NCBI GenBank assembly: GCA_965197675.1
Contig: OZ240221.1
Coordinates: forward strand, 1,054,001 to 1,118,000
Direction of reading: 5' to 3'
DNA: 64,000 nucleotides
Source: G965197675 sp965197675
Lineage (GTDB): Bacteria; Chloroflexota; Dehalococcoidia; Plut-88900
Below, piece after piece: positions 25,359-33,932 of the stretch. Made by a program: the position numbers and the translations under genes. How positions within the stretch are numbered: the first letter of the stretch is position 1; every line of letters begins with the position of its first letter. Below the pieces are notes generated by a model, which searched no databases, was not told the origin of the DNA, and was given only the letters and a program-made list of their open reading frames with translations.

Positions 25359-27752
25359 CTAGCGTCCCGCGCCGACCGGCTCCTTCTCCCGCTTCTGCTC
25401 CAACGCCCACTCGAACATCGAGAGGGATGCGGGCTGAGGCTTGCTCTTGCGGCCTTTCGACTTGACCGGTTCCTCGGCCATGAACTCCGCCCAGGAGAAC
25501 AGCGTCTGCTGCGGCTCCTCGGCCTCGTCGTGGTGGCCGTTGCCGTTCCCGTTGGCCTTGTGCCCGTTGACCGGAACCAACTCCACCGTCGGCCCTATGC
25601 CTATGGCGTCGCGGTGTCCGTTCCCGTTGGCGTGGTGCCCGTTGGTCCCGTTGCCATTGACCCCGACGGTCTCCGGTTCGACTTCGACCAGCTTCCAGCC
25701 GTCGTCCACCAGCAGCTCTTCGGCGGTGGACTCGGCGTTCCGCGTCTGGGCGAAGACCTCCTCCACCGTCTCGGCTTCGTCGTCCTCCTCCTCTCCGCTG
25801 ACGATCTTGCGGGCCAGCGCCATCATCATGTCGTCCCCGTCGTCGCCGTATGCGGCAAGCCCGTCCTCCGGCAGCTCGCCCTCGACGGCGAGGGAGCTTT
25901 GCAGCTTCTTCGCCACCAGCTTGAGGGCGTCGGCCTGTAGGGTGTTCTTGTAGGACATGAACACCACTTTCACCGGGCGGGTCTGCCCGATGCGCCAGGA
26001 ACGTCGGGAAGCCTGCCGCATAACGTAAACCGAATAATCGGTCTCGTACCAGCAAAGGGTCTGAAAGTCGATGAGGTCGAGGCCGGTCTGCACCAGCCTG
26101 GGATGGCAGATCATTACGTCGATGCCCTGCTTCACTCTGTCGGCCACCCACTTCTCCCTCTTGTTGGGAGCCACGGCGTCGGCCTTCATCACCGCCACCC
26201 GGAAGCCGTGCCGGGTGAGGATGTCGTCGATGCGCCCGGTGATGTCCCGGGTCCCCGTGTGGGTGACGTAGACCAGCACCCTGCGGCCCTCCATCCGCTC
26301 TGCGGCCACCAGGTCGATGAGCGCCTGCTCCTTCGGGTACAGCTTGCTCTCGGAGAGGGGCGGCACCTGCACGATGACGTCGCCGCTCCTGGGGTCGAAG
26401 ACCGTCTCCCCCTTCGTGCACCCGTCCGGGTAGGCCAGAAGGGTTTGCAGGTATGTGGCCAGCAGCCTCTTGGAGCCGCTCTTGAGGGCCTCGGCAAGCT
26501 CCTTTCGCAGCTCCTCGTACACGGTGTCGTAGGCGCTGCGCTGGGAGTAGCCCGTGTGGTTCTTCTCCGAGTCCATCGAGGACAGGAGAATCTGCTCGGT
26601 GTAGTCCGGCAGCCCCGAGGCAACGTCGGAAAGGCGCAGGAAGACGGTGTTCCCGATGATGTGGAACTGGGCGCTGGGAACGAGTCCCGGCCTCTCCCTG
26701 ACCACCTTGCGGAACTTCTTGCGCCTGCTGTTTCGCCCGTCCTCCATCGACTCGTCGTCGGGCTTGCCGATGGAGTGCTCGACGAAGCCGTAGCGCTCGA
26801 TCCAGCGCCCCTCCTCGGAGCGCCCGAACTCCGTCCTTATCTCAGGGGAGAACCTGTAGAGGAGATGGAACAATGTCGAGCTGTAGCCGCCCATAAGGGT
26901 GCCACTCAGGGAGAGGGACTTGCCGCAGGCGTCTGCGAGGACACCGGCGGCGATGCCCTGGGCCGAGCCGCGCCCCTTGTATTCGTGCACTTCGTCTGTG
27001 ATGAGCAGGTCGAAGAAGCCCCCCATGTGGTGCTTCACGTAGTCCGCGAGCGGATACCTCTTCGGGCCGGACTTATCGGCCTGCCAGAGAGGGGAGCCGC
27101 AATGGGAGCAGACGTGCCGCCTGCGGTTCAGGTCGGCGTCGGTCAGGGGAACCCCGTCCTTGTCCGTGATCTGCGCCGTGCAGTCGGGGCAGCAGGGGAC
27201 CTGGAAGGGCTCGCCCGTCTCCTCGTCCCGCACCAGCCTGCCCTTGGACGTTGCCCACCGCTGTATGACGGCGGCCTGCCAGCGGTAGGACAGCTTGGCC
27301 CGCTCCCGGCTCATCACCGCGAACAGGGGGCCGGAGCCGATGGAGAGGCGCAGCCGCTCCAGGTCGGTGATGGACTCGACGATGGCGGCGCGGGCCAGGG
27401 GCACCGTCTGCTCGACCTCGCGCTTCCACTTGGGCACCAGGTGGGGCGGGCAGAGCACCAGGATCCTCTGGAAGCCCGCCATGTGCGCCGCCGCCGCGCC
27501 GATGAACGTCTTGCCCGTGCCCATCTCGCCGACGACGGTTGTGCCCCGGTGGACTTCGAGGGAGAGGGCCGCGCCCCGTATGGCGTCTCCCTGCGCACCC
27601 AGGGGGGTGCGGAGCAGGCGGGGGAGCGTGCCGCCGTTACCCGATCCAGGTCGGGCACAAGCCTCCGAGGGCCGGTAGAGCGGCGGGTAGGACTCCACCA
27701 CCCGCTGGGCGATGGCCTCCTTGTAGGTGTCGATGAACTCTCCGAGGTTCAT
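25359..27752 (-). CDS. SNF2-type helicase with zinc-ribbon insert, mobile-element backbone
   Basis: The product is 797 aa. Helicase motifs are Walker A VGEMGTGKTFIGAAAA (about 73-88), the DEAH-like box LLITDEVHEYKG, and C-terminal motifs ending RQASRRSWRIGQTRPVKVV. A zinc-ribbon insert sits between them (CCPDCTAQ and CSHCGSPLW). The C-terminus is an unusual low-complexity linker rich in Asn, Gly and His (GVNGNGTNGHHANGNGH), then a short conserved tail. The ATG at 27752 follows AAGGAAGGAG. It heads the distal end of a run of minus-strand genes that also encode a methyltransferase, SSB and RadC-like protein, so it probably serves DNA processing of the element rather than chromatin-like remodelling. 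Confidence 0.8.
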   Translation of the reverse strand: MNLGEFIDTYKEAIAQRVVESYPPLYRPSEACARPGSGNGGTLPRLLRTPLGAQGDAIRGAALSLEVHRGTTVVGEMGTGKTFIGAAAAHMAGFQRILVLCPPHLVPKWKREVEQTVPLARAAIVESITDLERLRLSIGSGPLFAVMSRERAKLSYRWQAAVIQRWATSKGRLVRDEETGEPFQVPCCPDCTAQITDKDGVPLTDADLNRRRHVCSHCGSPLWQADKSGPKRYPLADYVKHHMGGFFDLLITDEVHEYKGRGSAQGIAAGVLADACGKSLSLSGTLMGGYSSTLFHLLYRFSPEIRTEFGRSEEGRWIERYGFVEHSIGKPDDESMEDGRNSRRKKFRKVVRERPGLVPSAQFHIIGNTVFLRLSDVASGLPDYTEQILLSSMDSEKNHTGYSQRSAYDTVYEELRKELAEALKSGSKRLLATYLQTLLAYPDGCTKGETVFDPRSGDVIVQVPPLSESKLYPKEQALIDLVAAERMEGRRVLVYVTHTGTRDITGRIDDILTRHGFRVAVMKADAVAPNKREKWVADRVKQGIDVMICHPRLVQTGLDLIDFQTLCWYETDYSVYVMRQASRRSWRIGQTRPVKVVFMSYKNTLQADALKLVAKKLQSSLAVEGELPEDGLAAYGDDGDDMMMALARKIVSGEEEDDEAETVEEVFAQTRNAESTAEELLVDDGWKLVEVEPETVGVNGNGTNGHHANGNGHRDAIGIGPTVELVPVNGHKANGNGNGHHDEAEEPQQTLFSWAEFMAEEPVKSKGRKSKPQPASLSMFEWALEQKREKEPVGAGR

Positions 27753-27790
27753 GTCTTTCTCCTTCCTTCATGGGATGTGTTGCGTCCGAT

Positions 27791-27817
27791 GACCCCGTAT
27801 CGAGTACGGGGCAGGCT
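27791..27817. repeat. Dispersed palindrome, CCCCGTA type
   Basis: CCCCGTA-TCGAG-TACGGGG plus flanking GCAGGCTTAG is a copy, in reverse orientation, of the short palindrome that recurs through 29-35 kb; here it lies between genes. Confidence 0.6.
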
Positions 27818-27866
27818 TAGCGAGGCGCAGGGGCCTCGTTGGATGTGCGGCTCGATGGCGAGCCGT

Positions 27867-28076
27867 CTAAGCGGCGAGTAGCGCCTTCCTGCGGGCAGCT
27901 TCGGCGGCCCTGTGGTCTTCGTAGCAGCGCCCGCTCAGGTGGTAGGACTTCACCGGCGAGGACACGGCCCTGCCGTACTCGTCCAGGTCCACCGAGGCGG
28001 TCGGCATGGCGGGTTCGCCGGGGACGATGGGCTGCCCGCAGCGCGAGCAGGCTTCGAGGGTCATCATCGTCTGCAT
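27867..28076 (-). CDS. Small zinc-finger-like protein
   Basis: The product is 69 aa from the ATG at 28076 with AGGAAGGTGAAG upstream. It starts MQTMMTLEACSRCGQPIVPG and ends with a basic alanine-rich helix (HRAAEAARRKALLAA). One CxxC pair and the later H-x(n)-C in SYHLSGRCYEDH could bind a single zinc. A much longer open frame that runs upstream through the methyltransferase in another frame is a base-composition artefact. Function unknown; it belongs to the same minus-strand gene series as its neighbours. Confidence 0.6.
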   Translation of the reverse strand: MQTMMTLEACSRCGQPIVPGEPAMPTASVDLDEYGRAVSSPVKSYHLSGRCYEDHRAAEAARRKALLAA

Positions 28077-28120
28077 ATCTTCACCTTCCTTATGTGGGGT
28101 GTGTCGCTTCCGAAACGAGG

Positions 28121-28159
28121 CGAGGCCCCGCCGTCCCGTAGGGGAATGACGGGGCCTCG
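28121..28159. terminator. GC-rich hairpin between methyltransferase and small zinc protein genes
   Basis: CGAGGCCCCG (28121-28130) pairs perfectly with CGGGGCCTCG (28150-28159) around a 19-nt loop. There is no T tract in the minus-strand reading direction, so it is more a pausing or processing hairpin than a classical terminator. It is one of at least four such stems in the gaps of this block. Confidence 0.5.
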
Positions 28160-28183
28160 TTGTTGGGGGCCGGGGTGAGGCGT

Positions 28184-29221
28184 CTACGCCGCGATCTCCA
28201 CGATCTCGCCGTCGCCCAGGTCGAGGGAGACGACGGTGGTCTTCAGGCGCTCGCGGTAGACCTCCTTCTCCGGGGTGTCCTCGACCTGCACCATCTCCTT
28301 CGAGGTGCGGCCCTTGACCAGGATGCGCCGCCCGTCCGCCTCCAGGCAGAGGTTGTCGAGGAAGCCCGCCGCCACCAGCATCGCCATGTGCCCCCTTCGC
28401 AGGGGCATCAGCGGGCGGGTGCGGGTGTCCCTGGCGGGCCAGAGGGTGTCGGTTATATCCGTGCTGGTCCACAGCCCAGACTGGCGCGCCTCGGCAGCAG
28501 CCGCGACGGGATCGACGGTGCGGGTGGTGAACAGGATGTCGCCGCTGGGCGTGGCCTTCGGGGTGAACGGCGGGTACTGTTCGGGGCGCATCGGCTCCGG
28601 CTCCCCCACCGCCCACTCCATCACCATGCTCTCGCCGTGGGCGTCGGGAACGGGGTCGGCCTTCCTGTAGGCCATCAACACCACCTGGTCGAAGACCTCC
28701 CGCTCCGGGTGCGGGAAGGCCCAGCACCGCATCCGCCCGTAGTGGGTGGACAGGTAGCGGGCCGAGACCGCGAGGCGCTGCCTGGGGACGATGAAGGCCA
28801 GCAGGCCCCCCTCGGCCAGGTAGCGCGTGGTCTGGGTCAGGAAGGCGTGCTCCGTCCGCTTGTCTTCCGAGTCGTAATCGTAGGGCGGATTCAAAAGGAG
28901 CAGCCCGAAGGCCCCGTTCGCTATGGAGGTGGCGAACAGGTCCGAGGCCAGGGCGCGGCCGAGCCGCCTCTCCGCCTCCTCCGCCCGGTCCCGGTGCAGC
29001 TCGACGCCGTAGGTCTCGATGGTGATGGCGTTGGGCGCGTCCATGCGCTGGGCCAGCTGCGCCAGCGCCTCCCCAGCCCCGCAGCAGGGATCGAGGATGC
29101 GGAGGGTCTCCCGGTCCCTGTGGTAGTAGCCGGTGGGGGTGTGAATCAGCTCCGCGAGCAGGTCGACGACCCGCTCCGGCGTGGGGTAAAACCCGCCTTT
29201 TGCCTGTGCTGCAAGTCTCAT
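28184..29221 (-). CDS. Class I DNA methyltransferase of the element (DUF6094-like)
   Basis: The product is 345 aa from the ATG at 29221 (MRLAAQAKGGFYPTPERV), which overlaps the preceding stop by 4 bp; a longer frame lies inside that gene. Motif I is ILDPCCGAGEALAQLAQRM (about 43-61) and motif IV is LLLLNPPYDYDSED (about 108-121), so N6-adenine methylation is expected. The YPTP motif near the N-terminus is shared with many stand-alone element-borne methyltransferases. It may protect the element from host restriction. No restriction partner is adjacent. Confidence 0.8.
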   Translation of the reverse strand: MRLAAQAKGGFYPTPERVVDLLAELIHTPTGYYHRDRETLRILDPCCGAGEALAQLAQRMDAPNAITIETYGVELHRDRAEEAERRLGRALASDLFATSIANGAFGLLLLNPPYDYDSEDKRTEHAFLTQTTRYLAEGGLLAFIVPRQRLAVSARYLSTHYGRMRCWAFPHPEREVFDQVVLMAYRKADPVPDAHGESMVMEWAVGEPEPMRPEQYPPFTPKATPSGDILFTTRTVDPVAAAAEARQSGLWTSTDITDTLWPARDTRTRPLMPLRRGHMAMLVAAGFLDNLCLEADGRRILVKGRTSKEMVQVEDTPEKEVYRERLKTTVVSLDLGDGEIVEIAA

Positions 29222-29487
29222 GTCGTCTCTCCTTTCTCTGTGTCGTCTGTAGTGTCCGTTGACGGCCCGAACCTGCAGGGTTCGGGGTTGCAGAAGCGGC
29301 AGTCCCATCTCGCCCTGGGGGGCGGCACGTAGTCCTCGACGGTCACCACCTGGAAGATCACCTGGATGCCGCACGAGCCGCAGTGGTAGGTCTCCCCGGC
29401 GTGGATGTCCCTGTCAGGCTCCTCGACCTGCGCGAACCGCTCGTCGCAGTGGGGGCAAGCAAAGAACAGCGTCTGTTCCGTTGGCAT
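29218..29487 (-). CDS. Small double zinc-ribbon protein
   Basis: The product is 89 aa. Cysteine pairs ACPHCDERFA, YHCGSCGIQV and WDCRFCNPEPCRFG suggest two zinc sites. The stop overlaps the methyltransferase start (ATGA, 29218-29221), so the two are co-expressed. The function is unknown; zinc-ribbon proteins of this size often assist nucleic-acid enzymes. Confidence 0.6.
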   Translation of the reverse strand: MPTEQTLFFACPHCDERFAQVEEPDRDIHAGETYHCGSCGIQVIFQVVTVEDYVPPPRARWDCRFCNPEPCRFGPSTDTTDDTEKGETT

Positions 29488-29520
29488 GGTCTCCTCTCCT
29501 TTCCTGTGTCTTGCGCCGCG

Positions 29521-31126
<1,606 letters not shown>

Positions 31127-31141
31127 CTTTCAAGACAGTTG

Positions 31142-31798
31142 CTATCCATCGATCTCTCCTTCCTCCCTGGGCAGGGTGAGCCAGCCCGACGCCACCGCGT
31201 CGGAGAGGTCTTCGCGGAGCTTGTCGGCCTTGGGGGAGCACCGGTAGGCGGAGACTCCCACCGATTGCAGGGGAACTATCTCCCCGTTGTCGATGCCCCG
31301 GTTCCAGAGCCAGCCCGCCCAGGAGCCGTGCAGGGGCAGGGGGCTGCGCTTGTCGAGGAAGCGGTGGTGCAGCGCGGGAGCCTCATCCTCGGCCTGAGCC
31401 AGCAGGAGGAAGCTGTCCTTCTCGAAGCCGAACTCGGCCTGTTTCGTATACACGAGCGCGTGCCAGCCTCCCGAGACCGGCAGGCGGGCGATCTTGGTCG
31501 TCCACGTCCCCACCGTTTCGTAGGGAATCACGCACCGCTGGTAGCCGCCCGAGAGCGCCATTCCGTCCGCGCCCTTGATGATGTGGGCGGTGTCGGGGGG
31601 CTGCTTTAGCAGGGAGGCCCAGATCGCCTTGAGCGCCGTCTGGGAGCCGACCATCGAGACGAACCAGAGGCCGTCGGTCGCATCGTCGCGGGCGAAGGCG
31701 TCGGCGGTGGCCGAGAATCCCCCGGCGTTGATGGTGTAGAGAGCCTGTCCCGCACTGGATGTGGGGGCTTCGGGGTCGATGGTGTGAGTTGCCATCAT
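31142..31798 (-). CDS. Hypothetical protein of the element backbone
   Basis: The product is 218 aa, starting at the ATG at 31798 with AAGGAG 8 nt upstream. No domain recognised. Near the N-terminus an inserted palindromic repeat is read as APTSSAGQALYTI. The body is a soluble mixed alpha/beta sequence with many aromatic residues (GWHALVYTKQAEFGFEKDSF, SWAGWLWNRG). It lies between the RadC-like gene and the IS110 element; its last bases are 15 bp from the transposase stop. Confidence 0.55.
   Translation of the reverse strand: MMATHTIDPEAPTSSAGQALYTINAGGFSATADAFARDDATDGLWFVSMVGSQTALKAIWASLLKQPPDTAHIIKGADGMALSGGYQRCVIPYETVGTWTTKIARLPVSGGWHALVYTKQAEFGFEKDSFLLLAQAEDEAPALHHRFLDKRSPLPLHGSWAGWLWNRGIDNGEIVPLQSVGVSAYRCSPKADKLREDLSDAVASGWLTLPREEGEIDG
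31743..31766. repeat. Dispersed palindrome inside a gene
   Basis: GCCTGTCCCGCACTGGATGT followed by GGGG; the frame reads PTSSAGQA. Confidence 0.55.
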
Positions 31799-31896
31799 GT
31801 CATGTCTCCTTTCGGTGTATTTGTCGAGGGGATGCGCAGGGACGGTTGCCCCTGCGTGAGAGCCAGACGGCCTGGGCCGACCGGTCTTGTGGAGCG

Positions 31897-32424
31897 TCAG
31901 GCCATGAGGCCCCGCTCCTTGAGGCTGACGAACTTGTCCCCGCCGATGACGACGTGATCGAGCAGCTCGACGCCCAGGAGCTTGGCCGCCTGCGAAAGCT
32001 CGCGGGTGACAGCCACGTCCTCCGGGCTGGGCGTCGGGTCTTGGCTGGGGTGGTTGTGGCTGATGATGATGCTGGGGACGGCCTCGATGACGGCGGGCCG
32101 CAGCACCTCGGCGGGCCTGACGATGGACGAGTTGACGTTGCCCTGGTAGACCACCCGCTGGCCGACGACCAGGTTCTTGGTGTTCAGCAGCAGCTCAGGG
32201 TGCTGCTGGGCCAGCGGAGCCATCTCCGGCCCCAGCAGCCTGCACACGTCGTCGGGAGAGCTGATGGAGGGCAGGTCCCCCCTGGGGTGATCCGGCTGGG
32301 TCTCGACCTCGTAGCGCATGGCGATCTCGCCCAGCAGGTGCAGGTTGCTGCGCAGCGCCTCAAGCAGCAGAGCCTGCCCTGAGCTTGCAGAAGGGTCCTT
32401 GGTTGTGTTCTTCTTCCCGGTCAT
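31897..32424 (-). CDS. RadC-like JAB/MPN-domain protein
   Basis: The product is 175 aa. The C-terminal two thirds is a RadC-type JAB domain with the metal-binding signature ISHNHPSQDPTPSPEDVAVT (H-x-H...D) and the closing LGVELLDHVVIGGDKFVSLK. The usual N-terminal helix-hairpin-helix of chromosomal RadC is missing, as is common in phage and plasmid copies. An inserted repeat encodes DPSASSGQALLLEAL at residues ~10-24. RadC proteins of mobile elements are thought to act in DNA processing or as metalloproteases; the activity is unsettled. The ATG at 32424 follows GAAGGAGG. Confidence 0.8.
   Translation of the reverse strand: MTGKKNTTKDPSASSGQALLLEALRSNLHLLGEIAMRYEVETQPDHPRGDLPSISSPDDVCRLLGPEMAPLAQQHPELLLNTKNLVVGQRVVYQGNVNSSIVRPAEVLRPAVIEAVPSIIISHNHPSQDPTPSPEDVAVTRELSQAAKLLGVELLDHVVIGGDKFVSLKERGLMA
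32371..32398. repeat. Dispersed palindrome, GAGCTTG type, inside the RadC-like gene
   Basis: AGCCTGCCCTGAGCTTGCAG followed by AAGGGTCC; read in frame as DPSASSGQAL. Confidence 0.65.
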
Positions 32425-32458
32425 ATCTGCCTCCTTCGTTATCGGTTAGAAACAGGAG

Positions 32459-32492
32459 CGGGGCCGCCCTCTGTGGGTTGGGAGCGGCCCCG
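32459..32492. terminator. GC-rich hairpin between ssb and the RadC-like gene
   Basis: CGGGGCCGC (32459-32467) pairs with GCGGCCCCG (32484-32492), loop 16 nt, no following T tract. A second short stem (GACGCC/GGCGC) lies next to it toward the ssb stop, repeating the two-hairpin layout of this block. Confidence 0.5.
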
Positions 32493-32540
32493 TAGTGCGC
32501 CTTAAGTGAGGCGTCGCTATGCGGTTGTGGACTGAGCGGG

Positions 32541-32960
32541 CTAGAAGGGGGAGGCGACGACCGCCTGCTCGACGTCCGAGGCGTCGCCGTCGTTGACCTG
32601 CCCGCCGTTCCCGTTGCCGTTGCGGGAGTCGAGGAAGACGACCTCGGAGGCGTGAATCTCGGTGCGGTAGCGCCGCTGCCCAGCCTGTCCTGAGCTTGTC
32701 GAAGGGCCCTCCCAGGTGTTGTTCACCAGGCGTCCGGCGACGTAGATGCGGTCGCCCTTGCCGATGTGCTCGTTGACGGCCTCGGCGGTCTTGCTCCAGA
32801 TGACGACGTTGTGCCAGTCGGCCTCGACCTGCCCGTCCTGGCGGCGGCGGTCCGTCGCCAGCCGCAGCTTGGTGACGGCGGTGCCGTTCGGGGTGTAAGT
32901 CATCTCCGGCTCGGTGCCGACCCTGCCCAGAAGCTCTACCTTGTTGATGGTGCGTGCCAT
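32541..32960 (-). CDS. ssb: Single-stranded DNA-binding protein
   Basis: The product is 139 aa from the ATG at 32960 (MARTINKVELLGRVG), with AGGAGG upstream. The OB fold shows the bacterial SSB landmarks ELLGRVGTEPEMTYTPNG, WHNVVIWSKTAEAV and GDRIYVAGRL. Strand-loop sequence after NNTWEG is interrupted in frame by an inserted repeat encoding PSTSSGQAGQ, after which RRYRTEIHASEVVFL resumes the fold. The acidic tail ends VEQAVVASPF, a weak version of the usual DDIPF partner-binding tip. It coats single-stranded DNA during replication or transfer of the element. Confidence 0.9.
   Translation of the reverse strand: MARTINKVELLGRVGTEPEMTYTPNGTAVTKLRLATDRRRQDGQVEADWHNVVIWSKTAEAVNEHIGKGDRIYVAGRLVNNTWEGPSTSSGQAGQRRYRTEIHASEVVFLDSRNGNGNGGQVNDGDASDVEQAVVASPF
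32682..32710. repeat. Dispersed palindrome, GAGCTTGTCGAAGG type, inside ssb
   Basis: The copy AGCCTGTCCTGAGCTTGTCG plus AAGGGCCCT encodes PSTSSGQAG inside an OB-fold loop without breaking the frame. Confidence 0.7.
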
Positions 32961-33006
32961 TTCGATTCCTCCTGAATGGTGTGGCGCAGCCATGCCGCGC
33001 CCGGTT

Positions 33007-33090
33007 GAATGAGAGCGGGGCCGCCTCCTGTAGATGGAAGCGGCCTGTCTGCCGCCAGGCAGGCCCCGTCCTGCGCTCCCGCCAGGGAGC
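33007..33090. terminator. Compound hairpin region upstream of ssb
   Basis: Reading from the stop of the 117-aa gene on the minus strand, GCTCCC-TGGC-GGGAGC is followed by an outer CGGGGCC/GGCCCCG stem. Inside the outer stem lie GCCGC...GCGGC and a CTGCC-type palindrome. The first ~35 bases match the sequence after the Cas4-like gene almost exactly. No T tract. Confidence 0.5.
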
Positions 33091-33092
33091 GT

Positions 33093-33446
33093 CTAGCTGA
33101 ACTCGATGTGCTGCGGCCCAGGCCCCGGCTCGCCGAAGAGCCGGTCGGGGTCGAAGGCTTCGACTGAGCGCCTGAGCCTTGTCAGGGCGTCCACGGCTTC
33201 GCCCGCGTGGGCCTTGGGGTTGTCCACTGCCCTGAAGTAGCCCAGGGCGGCGTCCACGACCTCGGCGTGGGCGGCGTTGCTACAGAACACCCGCTCCGAC
33301 GCCCTCGCCATCATCTCCGTGCTTACCAGCCCCGCGATGCGGTTGGCCAGGCGGGTCTGGACCGAGGCCAGCTCGTTGGCCAGCCGTGCGATCTCGCGGG
33401 TGGCGGGCGGCATCCTCCGCAGGGTCTTGGGCGCGAATCTGCTCAT
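33093..33446 (-). CDS. Hypothetical protein of the element backbone
   Basis: The product is 117 aa from the ATG at 33446, overlapping the previous stop by 4 bp (ATGA). It is mainly helical (LRRMPPATREIARLANELAS, VQTRLANRIAGLVSTEMM), then SNAAHAEVVDAALGYFRAVD. A repeat-like stretch encodes LTRLRRSVEAFDP near the C-terminus. No family recognised. Confidence 0.5.
   Translation of the reverse strand: MSRFAPKTLRRMPPATREIARLANELASVQTRLANRIAGLVSTEMMARASERVFCSNAAHAEVVDAALGYFRAVDNPKAHAGEAVDALTRLRRSVEAFDPDRLFGEPGPGPQHIEFS
33149..33187. repeat. Dispersed palindromes inside the 117-aa gene
   Basis: GTCGAAGGCTTCGAC and CCTGAGCCTTGTCAGG occur back to back within the coding sequence. Confidence 0.55.
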
Positions 33447-33841
33447 CCCGTCCTCCTTATCTCGCCGAGGGTCATCGGCTTCCAGTACAGGTCGCGCTCC
33501 ACGGCAGGGACGCTGCCGAACACGGTTGCATCCGCCAGCTCGGTGAGGTCGAAGTAGCCGACTTCCGCCTCGAACCCTTCGACGAGGCCGAAGCATGTTC
33601 CGGTCTCGGGGTCCCACTCGGTGATGTACCAGCGCCAGCTGGTGTAGGGGCTGAACAGCTTGGCCGGGGCGAGCACGTCGTCGTAGTCTTCGACGTTCTC
33701 GTTGGCTCCGATGGTGGGGATCGCGTCCCCGATCTCCTTTGTCATGAGCTTGTGCCTGCGGCGCCCGCTGTGGTTGTCCTGCCAGAGCCTGCCCCGCACT
33801 TGATGCGGGGTCGTCTTGGCGTTTCCCTTTTGGTCGAGCAT
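33443..33841 (-). CDS. DUF2958-like protein
   Basis: The product is 132 aa from the ATG at 33841 with AAAGGAG upstream. Family features are KLMTKEIGDAIPTIGANENV, KLFSPYTSWRWYITEWDP and FGLVEGFEAEVGYFDLTELA. DUF2958 proteins are typical passengers of plasmids and integrative elements; their biochemical role is not known. An inserted palindrome encodes PHQVRGRLWQD near residue 15. The stop overlaps the next start by 4 bp. Confidence 0.75.
   Translation of the reverse strand: MLDQKGNAKTTPHQVRGRLWQDNHSGRRRHKLMTKEIGDAIPTIGANENVEDYDDVLAPAKLFSPYTSWRWYITEWDPETGTCFGLVEGFEAEVGYFDLTELADATVFGSVPAVERDLYWKPMTLGEIRRTG
33783..33813. repeat. Dispersed palindrome, CCCCGCACTTGATGCGGGG type, inside the DUF2958-like gene
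   Basis: CCTGCCCCGCACTTGATGCG followed by GGGTCG is the cleanest copy of the CCCCG(T/C)A palindrome; in frame it reads TPHQVRGRL. Confidence 0.7.
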
Positions 33842-33932
33842 GGGTTTCTCCTTTCCTATGGGGCTGTATGGGATTCGGCGGGACCGTCTCGGTAGGGGGA
33901 ACAGGCCCCGTTGTGCGCTCCGCCAGGAGCGT

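Noticed and set aside
26103..27881. 592-residue plus-strand open frame opposite the SNF2 helicase
   Set aside because: It is antisense to a gene with clear helicase motifs; its protein is Val/Leu/Gly-rich with no family resemblance, an effect of high GC at third positions.
27867..28727. 286-residue minus-strand frame joining the small zinc protein to upstream sequence
   Set aside because: The upstream part overlaps the methyltransferase in another frame. Only the last 69 codons have a start with a ribosome site and cysteine motif.
28160..29332. 390-residue plus-strand frame across the methyltransferase
   Set aside because: Antisense of a gene with motif I and NPPY; no independent evidence.
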